Notes: generated by a model not told the origin, from the letters alone. Shown: positions 29,695-39,759, counted from the stretch's first letter. The stretch: DNA of 58,116 nucleotides from Aeromonas cavernicola (GCF_002795305.1 NZ_PGGC01000154.1:1-58116), one strand, 5' to 3'. Numbers and translations: made by a program.

Positions 29695-31122
29695 ATGAGC
29701 CAAACAGCACCCTCAGGCAACCAGCCAACCTTCTACTTCCACGATTACGAGACCTTCGGCATCAGCCCCGCTAAGGACCGGCCGGCGCAGTTTGCCGGTA
29801 TTCGTACCGATGCAGATTTCAATCTCATCGGCGAGCCGCTGGTCATCTATTGCAAGCCACCAGCGGACTACCTGCCGGAGCCGGAGGCCTGCCTCATTAC
29901 CGGTATCACGCCGCAAAAGGCGATGAAGGATGGGCTGTGCGAGGCGGATTTTATTCGCCAGATCCACGAGCAGTTCGCCACTCCGAATACCTGTGTGCTG
30001 GGCTACAACAGCATCCGCTTCGATGACGAAGTGACCCGCTACACCCTCTATCGCAACTTCTATGACCCCTACGCCTACGCTTGGCAAAACAGCAACTCCC
30101 GCTGGGATATCCTCGATATGCTGCGGGCCTGCTATGCCCTGCGCCCAGAGGGAATAGCGTGGGCCTTTGACGAGGAGGGCAAGCCGAGTTTCCGGCTGGA
30201 GAAGCTGACGGTCGCCAACGGCGTAGCCCACGCCAATGCTCACGATGCACTCTCGGACGTACTGGCCACCATTGAGATGGCCAAGCTGGTGAAAAAGGCT
30301 CAACCCAAGCTGTTCGGGTACCTGTTTGACCTTCGCAACAAGAACAAGGTGAAGGCCCTCATCGACGTGGTGACCATGAAGCCACTGGTGCACGTTTCCG
30401 GCATGTTCTCCCCGTGGCAAGGGTGTGTGAGCTGGGTGTCGCCGCTCGCCTGGCACCCCACCAACCAGAATGCGGTGATCATGGTGGATCTCACCCGTGA
30501 CCCGACCCCGCTTATCGAGCTCACCAGCGAAGAGATCCGCGAGCGCCTCTATACCAAGAAAGAGGAGCTGGGGGATCTGGCGGGTATTCCGGTCAAACTG
30601 GTGCACATCAATAAATGCCCGGTGCTGGCACCGGCCGACAGACTTACCGCAGAGCGGGCCGATGAGCTGGGTATCGATAGAAAGCAGTGCCGCAAGAGCT
30701 TGGATCTACTGCGGGCCCACCCCGAGGTGCGGGAAAAACTGGTGGAGGTGTTCACCCAAGAGTTTGCTGGCAGCAATGATAGCGACCCCGATACCCAGCT
30801 CTACGCCGGCTTCTTTGGCCACGGTGACAAGTCCACCATGGATCTGGTGCGCGCTACCCCAGCGGATCTGCTGGGTGAACGGGAGTTTGCCTTCACCGAC
30901 TCTCGGCTGCCGGAGATGCTGTTTCGCTACCGCGCCCGCAACTGGCCACACACCTTAAGCGAGGCCGAGCAAAAGCGCTGGCGCCTGCACTGCAGCGACT
31001 ACTTCAGCCGTCGTCTGCCAGACTATGTGCCCCGTCTTGAAGGGCTCGCTGAGCAGAATCAGAGTAACGAGCACAACTTTGCCATCCTCAAAAGCCTCTA
31101 TCACTACCTAGAAACCTTATGA
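29695..31122 (+). CDS. sbcB: Exonuclease I
   Basis: A 475-residue 3'-5' single-strand DNA exonuclease, the same length as E. coli SbcB. The DEDD motifs are visible: FYFHDYETFGISPA (Exo I Asp-Glu), YNSIRFDDEVTRY (Exo II) and ANAHDALSDVLATIEMAK (Exo III). The SH3-like and helical C-terminal domains follow. It acts in recombination and mismatch repair. ATG 29695 is chosen because it reproduces the E. coli length and has GGA upstream. Confidence 0.96.
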   Translation: MSQTAPSGNQPTFYFHDYETFGISPAKDRPAQFAGIRTDADFNLIGEPLVIYCKPPADYLPEPEACLITGITPQKAMKDGLCEADFIRQIHEQFATPNTCVLGYNSIRFDDEVTRYTLYRNFYDPYAYAWQNSNSRWDILDMLRACYALRPEGIAWAFDEEGKPSFRLEKLTVANGVAHANAHDALSDVLATIEMAKLVKKAQPKLFGYLFDLRNKNKVKALIDVVTMKPLVHVSGMFSPWQGCVSWVSPLAWHPTNQNAVIMVDLTRDPTPLIELTSEEIRERLYTKKEELGDLAGIPVKLVHINKCPVLAPADRLTAERADELGIDRKQCRKSLDLLRAHPEVREKLVEVFTQEFAGSNDSDPDTQLYAGFFGHGDKSTMDLVRATPADLLGEREFAFTDSRLPEMLFRYRARNWPHTLSEAEQKRWRLHCSDYFSRRLPDYVPRLEGLAEQNQSNEHNFAILKSLYHYLETL

Positions 31123-31406
31123 GTGAATGCGCATCGCGCCACCATTACGGCATGCTGCATGGCTGCGAGGGTTACAAACGTGCCCTGAAGCGGCTAAGAG
31201 GGTGTGCGGTCACGCCGCAAGGGGCAGAGGGAATGCTAGGTGGCTGACCTTAGCGTGGTGTTGCCAACATATCGCGAGGACGAGGGAACGTAAGATGAGT
31301 CTCAAACGAACTGATTTCAGCTGTTATTGTTTTAATGCTGATGCTTCCCTGCTCTGTTAAACTGGCGTTTCACTCACCTCGTTACCAAGTTGAGGCTCAT
31401 CAGCCC

Positions 31407-31757
31407 ATGTTAGCTGCCTTGCTCTATCTGCGTGACTTTATGGTCATTGTTGCCTGCCTGCTGGTCGGTAAAGCGGTCTCGGCCATCCTGCCTTTTACGT
31501 TTCCCGGCAGTATTATCGGCATGTTACTGCTGTTCGTGCTGCTCTCGTTGCAACTGATTAAGTTGCAATGGGTGGAGCGCGGCGCCGGCTTGCTGCTGCG
31601 CCACATGGGGGTGTTGTTTGTGCCGGTGGCCGTTGGCTTGGCGGCGTGGTTAGACACACTCTCTCAATATTTTGGCCTGATCATGTGCTCTGCACTGCTC
31701 GGGGTGGTGCTCATCCTGATGACCGTTGGCCGACTTTATCAAAGGATGAATCGATGA
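31407..31757 (+). CDS. LrgA/CidA-family membrane protein
   Basis: A 116-residue inner-membrane protein with four helices and the family signature FPGSIIGMLLLFVLL. It also has RHMGVLFVPVAVGL, typical of LrgA/CidA/YohJ. Such holin-like proteins work with an LrgB partner; roles proposed include control of murein hydrolase export and pyruvate uptake. Its stop overlaps the next start (ATGA at 31754-31757). E. coli orthologue: YohJ. Confidence 0.88.
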   Translation: MLAALLYLRDFMVIVACLLVGKAVSAILPFTFPGSIIGMLLLFVLLSLQLIKLQWVERGAGLLLRHMGVLFVPVAVGLAAWLDTLSQYFGLIMCSALLGVVLILMTVGRLYQRMNR

Positions 31758-32440
31758 TGTTCTGGCTGGCTATTCCACTGACCTTGGCTCTCTATGTTGC
31801 GACGCGGGCCCTCTATCGCTATCTACCTTGGCCGATCATCAATCCGGTCTTGGTGCCGACCGCCGTTATCATCGGACTGTTGCTGTGGTTCCCGCTGCCA
31901 CTGGCGGACTATCAAAGCGGCACTCGCCCTATCACGGCACTGCTTGAACCGGCCGTGGTGGCGCTAGCCCTGCCTCTTTATCAACAAGCACGCCAGATCC
32001 AGGCCAAGCTCAAACCGATTGTGATCTGTACCCTCGCCTCAGTCCTGATCTCAATCTGCACCACCCTGCTGATCGGCCATCTGATGGGCGCCGACCCTAG
32101 CTTGCTGGCCTCCCTTGCCACCAAGTCCATCACCACCCCACTCGCCATGAGTGTCAGCGAATCCATTGGTGGCATTCCCGCGATCGCGGCCGCCATGGTG
32201 GTCGTGGTGGGGATCAGCGGCGCCTTGCTTGGTTATCCACTACTTAAGCTCATCAAGGTAACCGACCCTGAAGCGCAAGGGCTAGCGATGGGGGCATGTG
32301 CCCATGCCATTGGCACCGCGGCCTCCGCAGAGAAGGGGGTGACGCAAGGTGCGTTTGCGTCACTGGCCATGGTGATGTGCGGCATTCTGACTGCGGCGGT
32401 GGCGCCTTTGCTCTTTGCTCTCTATCACTGGCTCACCTGA
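31754..32440 (+). CDS. LrgB/CidB-family membrane protein
   Basis: A 228-residue membrane protein of the LrgB/CidB/YohK family. Conserved stretch: SLATKSITTPLAMSVSESIG and AIGTAASAEKGVTQGAFAS. It is translationally coupled to the LrgA-like gene by an ATGA overlap, with AAAGGA upstream, so the two probably form one complex. It is followed by cdd, an association also seen in enterics (yohJ-yohK-cdd). This suggests a link to nucleoside or carbon overflow metabolism. Confidence 0.88.
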   Translation: MMFWLAIPLTLALYVATRALYRYLPWPIINPVLVPTAVIIGLLLWFPLPLADYQSGTRPITALLEPAVVALALPLYQQARQIQAKLKPIVICTLASVLISICTTLLIGHLMGADPSLLASLATKSITTPLAMSVSESIGGIPAIAAAMVVVVGISGALLGYPLLKLIKVTDPEAQGLAMGACAHAIGTAASAEKGVTQGAFASLAMVMCGILTAAVAPLLFALYHWLT

Positions 32441-32520
32441 ACGATGCACCCATCATGGCGGGCCGCTTGCCCGCCGAGCATAGGGCAAACGTTTCTCTCT
32501 CACTCCCCCCTGCACCTACC

Positions 32521-32544
32521 TATAATGCCGTGAGATGAGTCACA
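32521..32544 (+). promoter_or_regulatory. cdd promoter element and CRP site
   Basis: A perfect -10 box TATAAT lies at 32521-32526. Next to it, CGTGAGATGAGTCACA (32529-32544) matches the CRP core TGTGA-N6-TCACA at 9 of 10 positions. In E. coli, cdd is controlled by CRP and CytR, so this fits. CRP centred near the start site would suggest a second, further promoter or repression of this one. Confidence 0.6.
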
Positions 32545-32601
32545 CATTTCAGCCAAGTGACTCCCTACAATAGCCAGCCATTGGCTCTTTGAGGACACAC
32601 T

Positions 32602-33486
32602 ATGCATCCCCGTTTTATCAAGCCACTCGATACCCTGCCTATTCCACTCAGCACCGCGCTACAGCCGATACTCGCAAGCGCTGGATTTTGCGGCCAGTTT
32701 ACCCCAGCCCACGTCACAACCCTGAAAAATGCCAGTGCCTTGGATGATCGCGCTTTGCGTTTGGCGCTGCTGCCGGTGGCCGCCGCCTACTCCATCGCCC
32801 CGATCTCGCAGTTTTTTGTCGGTGCCATTGCCTGTGGCAACAGCGGTGCTTGGTATCTGGGCGCGAACATGGAGTTTGCTGGCCAAGGGCTGTTTCATTC
32901 GGTTCATGCTGAGCAGTCGGCTATCTCACACGCTTGGCTTTCTGGCGAGACAGGGATCGCGGAAATCACCGTCAACTACACCCCTTGTGGCCACTGTCGG
33001 CAGTTTATGAATGAGTTGAATACCGCCCGCACCCTGCACATCTCCTTGCCCAACGACAGCAACACCCTGTCTGGGTTTCTTCCTCACTCATTTGGCCCCG
33101 CAGATCTGGGGATCACCGATGCCCTGATGAGCCCACACTCCCACCACGCGCTGCAACTCGATAGCGATGATCCACTGTGGCTGGCTGCATTAGCGGCGGC
33201 CCAGCAGAGCTATGCGCCCTACAGCCAAGGGTATGCGGGCGTCGCGCTGCAATTTGCCAATGGCCACATTGTCTGCGGCCGTTACGCTGAGAATGCCGCG
33301 TTCAACCCCAGCTTACCGCCCATGCAGATGGCGTGTGCCCACGGGGTACTGCGCGGTGAAGATCTCGCCAGCTTGCGCCGAGCGGTGCTGCTAGAGAGCC
33401 GCAACGGCAGCATTAGCCAGCGTGATGCCGCGCAATCGACCCTCAAGGCGCTCGGCTCAGTGGTGTTGGAATACCGGGCCGTGTAG
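32602..33486 (+). CDS. cdd: Cytidine deaminase
   Basis: A 294-residue homodimeric zinc enzyme, the same length as E. coli Cdd. It deaminates cytidine and deoxycytidine to uridine forms. Zinc and catalytic residues are in HSVHAEQSAISHAW (His, Glu) and TPCGHCRQFMNELN (two Cys). A second, degenerate deaminase-like domain forms the C-terminal half. GAGGA precedes ATG. The lrgAB-cdd order is conserved with E. coli yohJK-cdd. Confidence 0.96.
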   Translation: MHPRFIKPLDTLPIPLSTALQPILASAGFCGQFTPAHVTTLKNASALDDRALRLALLPVAAAYSIAPISQFFVGAIACGNSGAWYLGANMEFAGQGLFHSVHAEQSAISHAWLSGETGIAEITVNYTPCGHCRQFMNELNTARTLHISLPNDSNTLSGFLPHSFGPADLGITDALMSPHSHHALQLDSDDPLWLAALAAAQQSYAPYSQGYAGVALQFANGHIVCGRYAENAAFNPSLPPMQMACAHGVLRGEDLASLRRAVLLESRNGSISQRDAAQSTLKALGSVVLEYRAV

Positions 33487-33607
33487 CCCCGCCGCTGGCT
33501 CATGCCCCGTCAACAGCAACAGCCTGGGCGTGGCTGGCGGCATAACCGGATGATCCGGTGGCGCCATCCGGTCGTTTAACCTGCAAAGACCGGAGGCCAA
33601 AGGAAAG

Positions 33608-33766
33608 ATGCACCGCAAGCCCCATTTGCCTGAAAAAATCTGCCCCGTTTGCCAACGCCCATTTCGCTGGCGACGCAAGTGGGCCCACCACTGGCACGAA
33701 GTACGCTACTGCAGTGAACGCTGCCGTCGCCAGCGTGCTCATCCCGCCACAGGAGTGCCTCTCTGA
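33608..33766 (+). CDS. DUF2256 small zinc-ribbon protein
   Basis: A 52-residue basic protein with two Cys pairs (KICPVCQRPFRWRRKW and RYCSERCRRQR), a DUF2256 zinc ribbon. Its TGA stop overlaps the next ATG (TGATG, 33764-33768), so it is translationally coupled to the photolyase-like gene. DUF2256 proteins are often found beside such photolyases; a DNA-binding or accessory role is an inference. AGGAAAG precedes the start. Confidence 0.85.
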   Translation: MHRKPHLPEKICPVCQRPFRWRRKWAHHWHEVRYCSERCRRQRAHPATGVPL

Positions 33767-35286
33767 TGGAACTGCGTTTAATTTTGGGGGATCAGCTCAA
33801 TGCCAGTCATAGCTGGTTTCGCACCCCAGACCCAACCGTCTACTACCTGATCGCCGAGTTACGTCAAGAGACCGATTATTGTCGCCACCATCGGCAAAAA
33901 GTGCTGGCCTTCTTTGCGGCGATGCGCGCCTTTGCAGCGGCGCTCACCCAAGCTGGGCATCAGGTCTGTTATCTGACCCTGGATGACACTGCCCACTGGC
34001 CAGATTTACCGAGCCTGCTAGAGAGCCAACTGCAGCAACATCAGGCCAGCTCTTTTGCTTGGCAAAGTCCTGATGAGTGGCGCTTAGCCAACCAGCTGAC
34101 CCAGTGGGCGGCCGCGCTCCCGCTCGCCACCCGCGAAGTCGACAGCGAGCACTTTCTGACGCCCCGGGATGGCTGGCAGCGCTATCCACACAGCCGGATG
34201 GAGTTCTTCTACCGCACACTGCGTAAACAGTATCAGGTGTTGCTTGATGCGGCGGGGCATCCCCTCGGGGGCCGCTGGAATTTCGATGGCGACAACCGCG
34301 CCAAACTCCCCCGTGACTGCCCGATCCCCGCCCCTCTGCTCTTTGCCAACAAGGTGCACGACATTGATGCCATGCTGACACGCCACGGCGTCCAGACCAT
34401 TGGTCAAGCCGATGCTAATGCACTCCCTTGGCCAGTCACTCGGCGTCAAAGTCGGCAGTTGCTCGACCATTTCCTCAGCCACTTATTGCCCTCATTTGGC
34501 CGTTATCAAGATGCCCTCAGCGAACGGGGCTGGAGCCTATTTCATAGCCGCTTATCCTTCTCCCTCAACAGTAAAATGCTTCATCCCTTGGAGGTGATCC
34601 GCGCCGCAGAGGCGCACTGGCAAGCCAATCAGCAGCTCATTACGCTGCCTCAAGTCGAGGGCTTTATCCGCCAGATTTTGGGCTGGCGCGAGTTTGTGCG
34701 CGCCCTCTATTGGGAAAAAATGCCCGCCTATCGCGACAGCAATTTTTTACATGCCCAGCGCCCCCTTCCCCCCTATTTCTGGCATGGGCAAACCAAGATG
34801 GCCTGCGTGCGTCACGCCATCACTCAGTCCCTTGAACACGGCTATGCCCATCACATTCAGCGGCTGATGGTGACCGGTAACTTCGCTCTGCTGGCAGGGA
34901 TCAACCCAACGGAGGTTGATGAGTGGTATCTGGGGATTTACGTCGATGCCATCGAATGGGTAGAGCTGCCTAACACTCGTGGCATGAGCCAATTTGCCGA
35001 CGGCGGCTTGATGGGGAGTAAGCCCTACGCCAGCAGCGGCGCCTATCTTGATCGCATGGGGCACTACTGCAAAGGGTGCCACTATCAGGTCAAGGCCCGC
35101 AGTGGCGAAGGCTGCTGTCCCTTCAACCCCCTGTATTGGCACTTTTTGTGGCGCCATCGTGACCGTCTTGGCAGCAATGCTAGGCTCGCCCTGCCCTATG
35201 CTAACTGGGACGCGCAACCCCAGGCGCAGCAACAAGCGGTGCTGGCCACCGCCGAGCACTATCTCAGTCAGCTGGCATCGCTGTGA
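33766..35286 (+). CDS. FeS photolyase/cryptochrome (PhrB/CryPro type)
   Basis: A 506-residue protein of the iron-sulfur bacterial cryptochrome/photolyase group. It starts LRLILGDQLNASHSWF (antenna-binding domain). Four Cys for a 4Fe-4S cluster are visible: one in KMACVRHAITQSLEHG, two in HYCKGCHYQV and one in GEGCCPFNPL. It repairs (6-4) photoproducts in characterised members. Coupled to the DUF2256 gene. It differs from classical E. coli PhrB. Confidence 0.9.
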   Translation: MELRLILGDQLNASHSWFRTPDPTVYYLIAELRQETDYCRHHRQKVLAFFAAMRAFAAALTQAGHQVCYLTLDDTAHWPDLPSLLESQLQQHQASSFAWQSPDEWRLANQLTQWAAALPLATREVDSEHFLTPRDGWQRYPHSRMEFFYRTLRKQYQVLLDAAGHPLGGRWNFDGDNRAKLPRDCPIPAPLLFANKVHDIDAMLTRHGVQTIGQADANALPWPVTRRQSRQLLDHFLSHLLPSFGRYQDALSERGWSLFHSRLSFSLNSKMLHPLEVIRAAEAHWQANQQLITLPQVEGFIRQILGWREFVRALYWEKMPAYRDSNFLHAQRPLPPYFWHGQTKMACVRHAITQSLEHGYAHHIQRLMVTGNFALLAGINPTEVDEWYLGIYVDAIEWVELPNTRGMSQFADGGLMGSKPYASSGAYLDRMGHYCKGCHYQVKARSGEGCCPFNPLYWHFLWRHRDRLGSNARLALPYANWDAQPQAQQQAVLATAEHYLSQLASL

Positions 35287-35483
35287 GTGTGCCCAAGCCG
35301 TGGCGACCTTGAACGGTGACACCTTAGTTTTTTATACCGACTTACGTCATTATGGGCACACCTCATGCCAATAAAGTGCTAGTAGCCAGATGGAGATCCC
35401 AATCCTCACCAGAGTAGTTGAATATCCTGTTGTGGCTGATTAAGGTGTCACCACAGCAAATAGGTGAGTCAAGGAAAGACATA

Positions 35484-36749
35484 ATGGAGATAGTTGTTCT
35501 CGGTGGCGGCGTCATTGGCGTAACCAGCGCATGGTATCTGACTAAAGCAGGTCACCACGTCACCCTGCTAGAGCGGCGCAGCGGCGTTGCTCTGGAAACC
35601 AGCCACGCGAACGCCGGCCAGATATCCCCCGGCTATGCAGCGCCTTGGGCCGCCCCTGGGATCCCCCTCAAAGCCGCCAAATGGATGTTGCAAAAACACG
35701 CCCCTTTTACGGTTCGTCCCACCGCCGATCCTTTCCAGTTACGCTGGATGCTGCAGATGTTTGCTAACTGCACGCCGGCCGCCTATGCCACCAACAAAGG
35801 GCGCATGGTCCGGCTTGCACACTACAGCCGTGACTGCATGAAGACGCTGCGTGACACGCTGGCCATCGACTATGAGGGCCGTCAACTGGGCACCTTGCAA
35901 CTGTTTAGAAGCCAGAGTCAGCGGGATGCCAGTCTGCGGGATATCGAGGTGCTGGAGGAGTATGGTGTGCCGTACCAGTCCCTTGATGGCGCAGGCTGTG
36001 AAGAGGCTGAACCTGCGCTGGCGCGGGTACGCGGCAAGATCGTCGGCGGCCTACGCTTACCGGGTGACGAAACCGGCGACTGCTTTCGCTTTACCCAAGC
36101 ACTGGCCGCCGAGGCGCAGCAACTCGGGGTCAAGATGGTGTTCAATTGCGACATCGACGAGATTGAGTTAGCACAAGGCCGCGCCGTGGCCGTGCGAGCG
36201 GGTGAACAGCGCTTTCAAGCCGATGCCATTGTCTGTGCCCTTGGCAGCTATGCCACCGGATTTTTGCGGCCACTGTTACGGCCACTTGGGCTGGATCTGC
36301 CGGTCTACCCCGTCAAGGGCTACTCCCTGACCCTGCCGATGACGAACCCTGACGCCGCACCGCGCAGCACCGTGTTAGATGAAACCTACAAGGTCGCCAT
36401 TACCCGCTTCGATGAACGGATCCGCGTCGGAGGCATGGCCGAATTGTCCGGCTATAACCTTGCTCTCAACCCCAAACGTCACGACACGCTAGCGATGGTG
36501 GTGGGGGATCTCTTCCCCGCAGGCGGCGACCTTAGCCGCGCCGAGTTCTGGACTGGGCTTCGCCCGATGACACCGGATGGCACCCCGCTGGTAGGGCCAA
36601 GCCCGATCCCTGGGCTATGGCTGAACACCGGCCACGGCACCCTAGGCTGGACCATGGCGGCCGGTTCAGGGCGCTTACTGTGTGATCTTATTAGCGGCAC
36701 CCCACCGGCCATCAGCGACGAAGGGCTGACCTTGGCCCGCTACGGCTAA
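35484..36749 (+). CDS. dadA: D-amino acid dehydrogenase
   Basis: A 421-residue FAD-dependent dehydrogenase that oxidises D-amino acids to oxoacids, feeding electrons to quinone at the inner membrane. The FAD fold [20 protein letters not shown] starts at residue 4. [20 protein letters not shown] and [20 protein letters not shown] are typical of DadA. ATG 35484 has AAGGAAAG upstream. No dadX racemase follows in this window. Confidence 0.93.
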   Translation: MEIVVLGGGVIGVTSAWYLTKAGHHVTLLERRSGVALETSHANAGQISPGYAAPWAAPGIPLKAAKWMLQKHAPFTVRPTADPFQLRWMLQMFANCTPAAYATNKGRMVRLAHYSRDCMKTLRDTLAIDYEGRQLGTLQLFRSQSQRDASLRDIEVLEEYGVPYQSLDGAGCEEAEPALARVRGKIVGGLRLPGDETGDCFRFTQALAAEAQQLGVKMVFNCDIDEIELAQGRAVAVRAGEQRFQADAIVCALGSYATGFLRPLLRPLGLDLPVYPVKGYSLTLPMTNPDAAPRSTVLDETYKVAITRFDERIRVGGMAELSGYNLALNPKRHDTLAMVVGDLFPAGGDLSRAEFWTGLRPMTPDGTPLVGPSPIPGLWLNTGHGTLGWTMAAGSGRLLCDLISGTPPAISDEGLTLARYG

Positions 36750-36884
36750 CGGCGCTATCGGCGGGCATACTGCGGTATCCCGCCTCTGTTACACCGTACC
36801 TGAGCAGATTGAGATCGCCGACTTGAAATAGCGTGACACACGGGGTATAACCACCCGCTTTTAGTCGGGTATTAAGTGAGCAGT

Positions 36885-37322
36885 ATGATGCAAGCCCCTT
36901 TTTGGCAAACCAAAACCCTGTCGCAGATGAGCGAATCCGAGTGGGAATCCCTGTGCGATGGCTGTGGCAAATGCTGCCTCAACAAACTGATTGATGAAGA
37001 TACCGAGGAGCTGGTCTTCACCAATGTCGCCTGTGATCTGCTCAACACCAAGACCTGCCAGTGCTCGGATTATGCCAATCGCTTCCAAAAAGAGCCCGAT
37101 TGCCTGCAAATCACCTACGACAAAATTGCCGAGTATGATTGGCTACCCGCCAGTTGTGCCTATCGCCTGCTTGCCGAAGGGGGCACCCTGCCCGCATGGC
37201 ACCCGCTGTTAACCGGTAGCCGTTCCGCAATGCACCAAGCGGGACAATCTGTGCGGGGTAAAGTGGTCCATGAAGCACAAGCAGGCGAGTGGATTGACCA
37301 CATCATCACCTGGGCTAGTTAA
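36885..37322 (+). CDS. ycgN: YcgN-family UPF0260 protein
   Basis: A protein of about 145 residues like E. coli YcgN. It contains the Cys cluster [16 protein letters not shown], further cysteines in [12 protein letters not shown], and [19 protein letters not shown]. The CxxCxxCC arrangement suggests metal binding. The start is uncertain between GTG 36876 and ATG 36885 or 36888; AAGTGAG upstream favours the ATGs. Biochemical role is unknown. Confidence 0.88.
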   Translation: MMQAPFWQTKTLSQMSESEWESLCDGCGKCCLNKLIDEDTEELVFTNVACDLLNTKTCQCSDYANRFQKEPDCLQITYDKIAEYDWLPASCAYRLLAEGGTLPAWHPLLTGSRSAMHQAGQSVRGKVVHEAQAGEWIDHIITWAS

Positions 37323-38078
37323 CATCCCCTCCCCTAGGCAGAACCCACACACCCGCTGCTCATTGCTGCGCTGACATTCGCAGGCCGTGCCGTGACCTCG
37401 CGTCCTGTTACGGCAGGCCCATGGCTGATCCTAACGGCGCCCTGCTCGTGCCCCTCCTTCTGCTGGTCATGCCCTCGCCCCATGGCGCTTAGCCCCATTA
37501 TGCTTGCCACGCAGGCGCTCTGGGCTAATACCGACGTAGGCCACTCTCGCTGGCTGCCTGCGCCGTTGCCGCGTCTCCCACCACCAGCCGCCACGCAGCC
37601 CGCCGATCCGGCTCCATCCACGATGCATTTTTATTTTAATGCTCAGCGCTGAGCGCCGCGAAATGGGCTGCCAGCACTGATATTAATAGGGTTGTGTAAT
37701 AAGCGAAGGCCAGCGGAGCAACCAAAAATGTTGTACGATGGGTTTTATCACCGCAGAGATGGCAAAAGCTGTCGCTGAGCAGTTTTGTCAGTAAAATCTG
37801 ACCTTATCGCCGCAAGAGAGTGATTTTTCACGCGCATTAATCGTAATAACGACAATACTTCGTGCCAAAAATAGAGATAAACCCTTTTGAAATCAATTAA
37901 ATAAAAACAAACAAACAGGGCCCGCCACAAAAAGGCGACAAAATAGCCTAACATCGTCAAAAATAAGTCACTCACCATACACAACACAAAAACAGCTCAT
38001 TTATTCATGTTATCCCTTGTTTTACCCGCTCAATGTGGTATCTTGACATTATCAACAGTTAACCAAGGGAGAAAAAAG
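37323..38078. other. Long gap without a supported gene
   Basis: About 750 bases between ycgN and a small ORF. The first 300 bases are GC-rich with long open frames on both strands that look like overlap artefacts. From 37800 on it turns AT-rich. I see no tRNA, repeat or clear terminator. Confidence 0.4.
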
Positions 38079-38162
38079 ATGAAAGAGTTTGTTGTTACTG
38101 CCATTTTTACGGTGTTCTTTACTCTGGTTGCTGTCTCTCTACCCTCATTGTCACAGTTCTAA
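38079..38162 (+). CDS. Possible 27-residue membrane miniprotein
   Basis: The frame encodes MKEFVVTAIFTVFFTLVAVS followed by LPSLSQF. It has a strong AAGGGAG ribosome site eight bases upstream of ATG, a single hydrophobic helix with a charged start, and a following short inverted repeat (CCGGAT...ATCCGG, about 38164-38187). These are the hallmarks of the single-span membrane miniproteins of enterics. No homologue is recognised. Confidence 0.6.
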   Translation: MKEFVVTAIFTVFFTLVAVSLPSLSQF

Positions 38163-38462
38163 GCCGGATAGAGAGACATTCATCCGGTCTGTAATCGGTC
38201 GCACCGCTGCTTTAGTAAGCAACGACCATGCATTTCTTGCCATTGCAGAAAAATAGCCACCCGAGTGTCGATTTCTTCATGTCTACGCTGATATTTCAGC
38301 CGCTTCACTGATTGCCTATCGTTTATCGACCCCTGTTGAGGGGAGCCATGCTCCCCTTGCTTATCCCGACCCACACCGCTTGCTTCACCATGACCCACGG
38401 CTAACAGGCCTCGCTTGCCACCCCACGGGGAACTGGCACCTTTTTAGCTCACTCCAGATAGC

Positions 38463-38490
38463 AAAAAGCCCTCACCTTGCGGTGAGGGCT
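38463..38490 (-). terminator. Terminator of the DAACS gene
   Basis: The perfect 10-base arms AGCCCTCACC and GGTGAGGGCT with a 4-base loop. Read on the minus strand the stem is followed by TTTTT (38463-38467). The 270 bases to the left (38190-38460) hold nothing else that I recognise. Confidence 0.88.
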
Positions 38491-38520
38491 GACCAATAAA
38501 CCCTAGGTGTCTGGGATGGA

Positions 38521-39759
38521 CTATTTCTGCCAGCGCGCAGGGTCGTACTCTGGGCTGAAACGATCCACGATCACCGCACAGGCGGCATCACCAGAGATAT
38601 TGAGCGCAGTACGGATCATGTCGAACAGGCGATCGAGTGCAAACAGCAGCGGTAAACCTTCGATCGGGATACCCGCGGCGAGCAGCACGGCCACCACCAA
38701 GAAGCTCGGGCCCGGTACCCCCGCTTGGCCAATGGCCCCCAAGGTAGAGGTCAAGATGATCGCAGCCCACGCACCGGCACTGAGATCGATGTTGTAAACC
38801 TGAGCAAAGAAGATGGCAACCAAACCGTAATAGATGGCGTTACCGCTCATGTTAATGGTGGCACCAAGGGGCAGCACAAAAGAGGCGGTGGCATTGCTCA
38901 CCTTCAGATCCTGCTCGCAGGTCTCCATATTGACGGGCAAGGTCGCCATCGAGGATGCGGTGGAAAATGCCACAATTTGCGGCTTCTTCATGGCCGAGAG
39001 GTACGCCTTCACAGGGGTTGTCGAGAACAGGCCCACCAGCAGGGGATAGACCACAAAACCAAAGATCAAGATGGCGGCGACATAGACCACAAACAGCTTG
39101 AATACCAAGGTCAGCACATCAAAGCCATAGGTGCCGATAGCATCAGCCATCAAGCCAAAGACCCCGAGTGGGGCAATCAGCATCACCTTGTTGATCATCC
39201 AGACAAAGGCATCAACCAAGGTGTTTAAGCCATCCACTAACGGCTTAGCCCGCTCACGAGGTTGCTTGGCTAAAGCGATTCCCAAGAACATACAGAACAC
39301 CAAGATCTGCAGGATATTGGCCTCGCTTAGCGACTGGAAGACGTTGGTTGGGATCATCCCAAGCAGGGTCGAGACCGCATCCGGCAAGGCCCCTTTGTCG
39401 GCATAATCGCCAGAGAACATCGAGGACATCGCATCGGGCTCAAGGCCCACGCCGGGTTTGAACAGCTGCCCCATCACCAACGCCAGCAGCACGGCCAAGG
39501 CGGAGGTGATCAGGAAAAATGCCAGGGTGGATACCCCTATTTTACCCGCCGCAGGGCTGGCACCGAGATTAGCTGCGCCAGAGAGGATCGCCACCGCCAC
39601 CAGCGGGATCACCAGCATTTTAATCAGCTGAATAAACAGCGTCCCCAGTGGGGCAAAGAGGCTGGCTTGCTGACCCATCAATGCGCCAACCAAGGCTCCC
39701 AACACCATGGCCACCACCACTTGGAAGCCAATGTTTTTAATGATTCCTTTTTTTAACAC
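38521..39759 (-). CDS. Dicarboxylate/amino acid:cation symporter (DAACS)
   Basis: A 412-residue membrane transporter with about eight helices and two re-entrant loops, in the GltP/DctA/SstT superfamily. Motifs: FSTASSMATLPVNMETCEQ (first serine-rich hairpin), the helix ATINMSGNAIYYGL, and AIGQAGVPGPSFLVVAVLL (second hairpin). The substrate is probably glutamate, aspartate or a C4-dicarboxylate with Na+ or H+. A terminator lies just downstream and an FNR-like site upstream. Confidence 0.9.
   Translation of the reverse strand: MLKKGIIKNIGFQVVVAMVLGALVGALMGQQASLFAPLGTLFIQLIKMLVIPLVAVAILSGAANLGASPAAGKIGVSTLAFFLITSALAVLLALVMGQLFKPGVGLEPDAMSSMFSGDYADKGALPDAVSTLLGMIPTNVFQSLSEANILQILVFCMFLGIALAKQPRERAKPLVDGLNTLVDAFVWMINKVMLIAPLGVFGLMADAIGTYGFDVLTLVFKLFVVYVAAILIFGFVVYPLLVGLFSTTPVKAYLSAMKKPQIVAFSTASSMATLPVNMETCEQDLKVSNATASFVLPLGATINMSGNAIYYGLVAIFFAQVYNIDLSAGAWAAIILTSTLGAIGQAGVPGPSFLVVAVLLAAGIPIEGLPLLFALDRLFDMIRTALNISGDAACAVIVDRFSPEYDPARWQK

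Noticed and set aside
31127-31360. Open frame between sbcB and the LrgA-like gene
   Set aside because: Arg/Cys-rich translation without ribosome site; no protein-like pattern.
37334-37652. Overlapping long frames on both strands after ycgN
   Set aside because: GC-rich region, no good ribosome sites, Pro/Ala/Ser/Cys-biased translation and no recognisable family; most likely artefacts.
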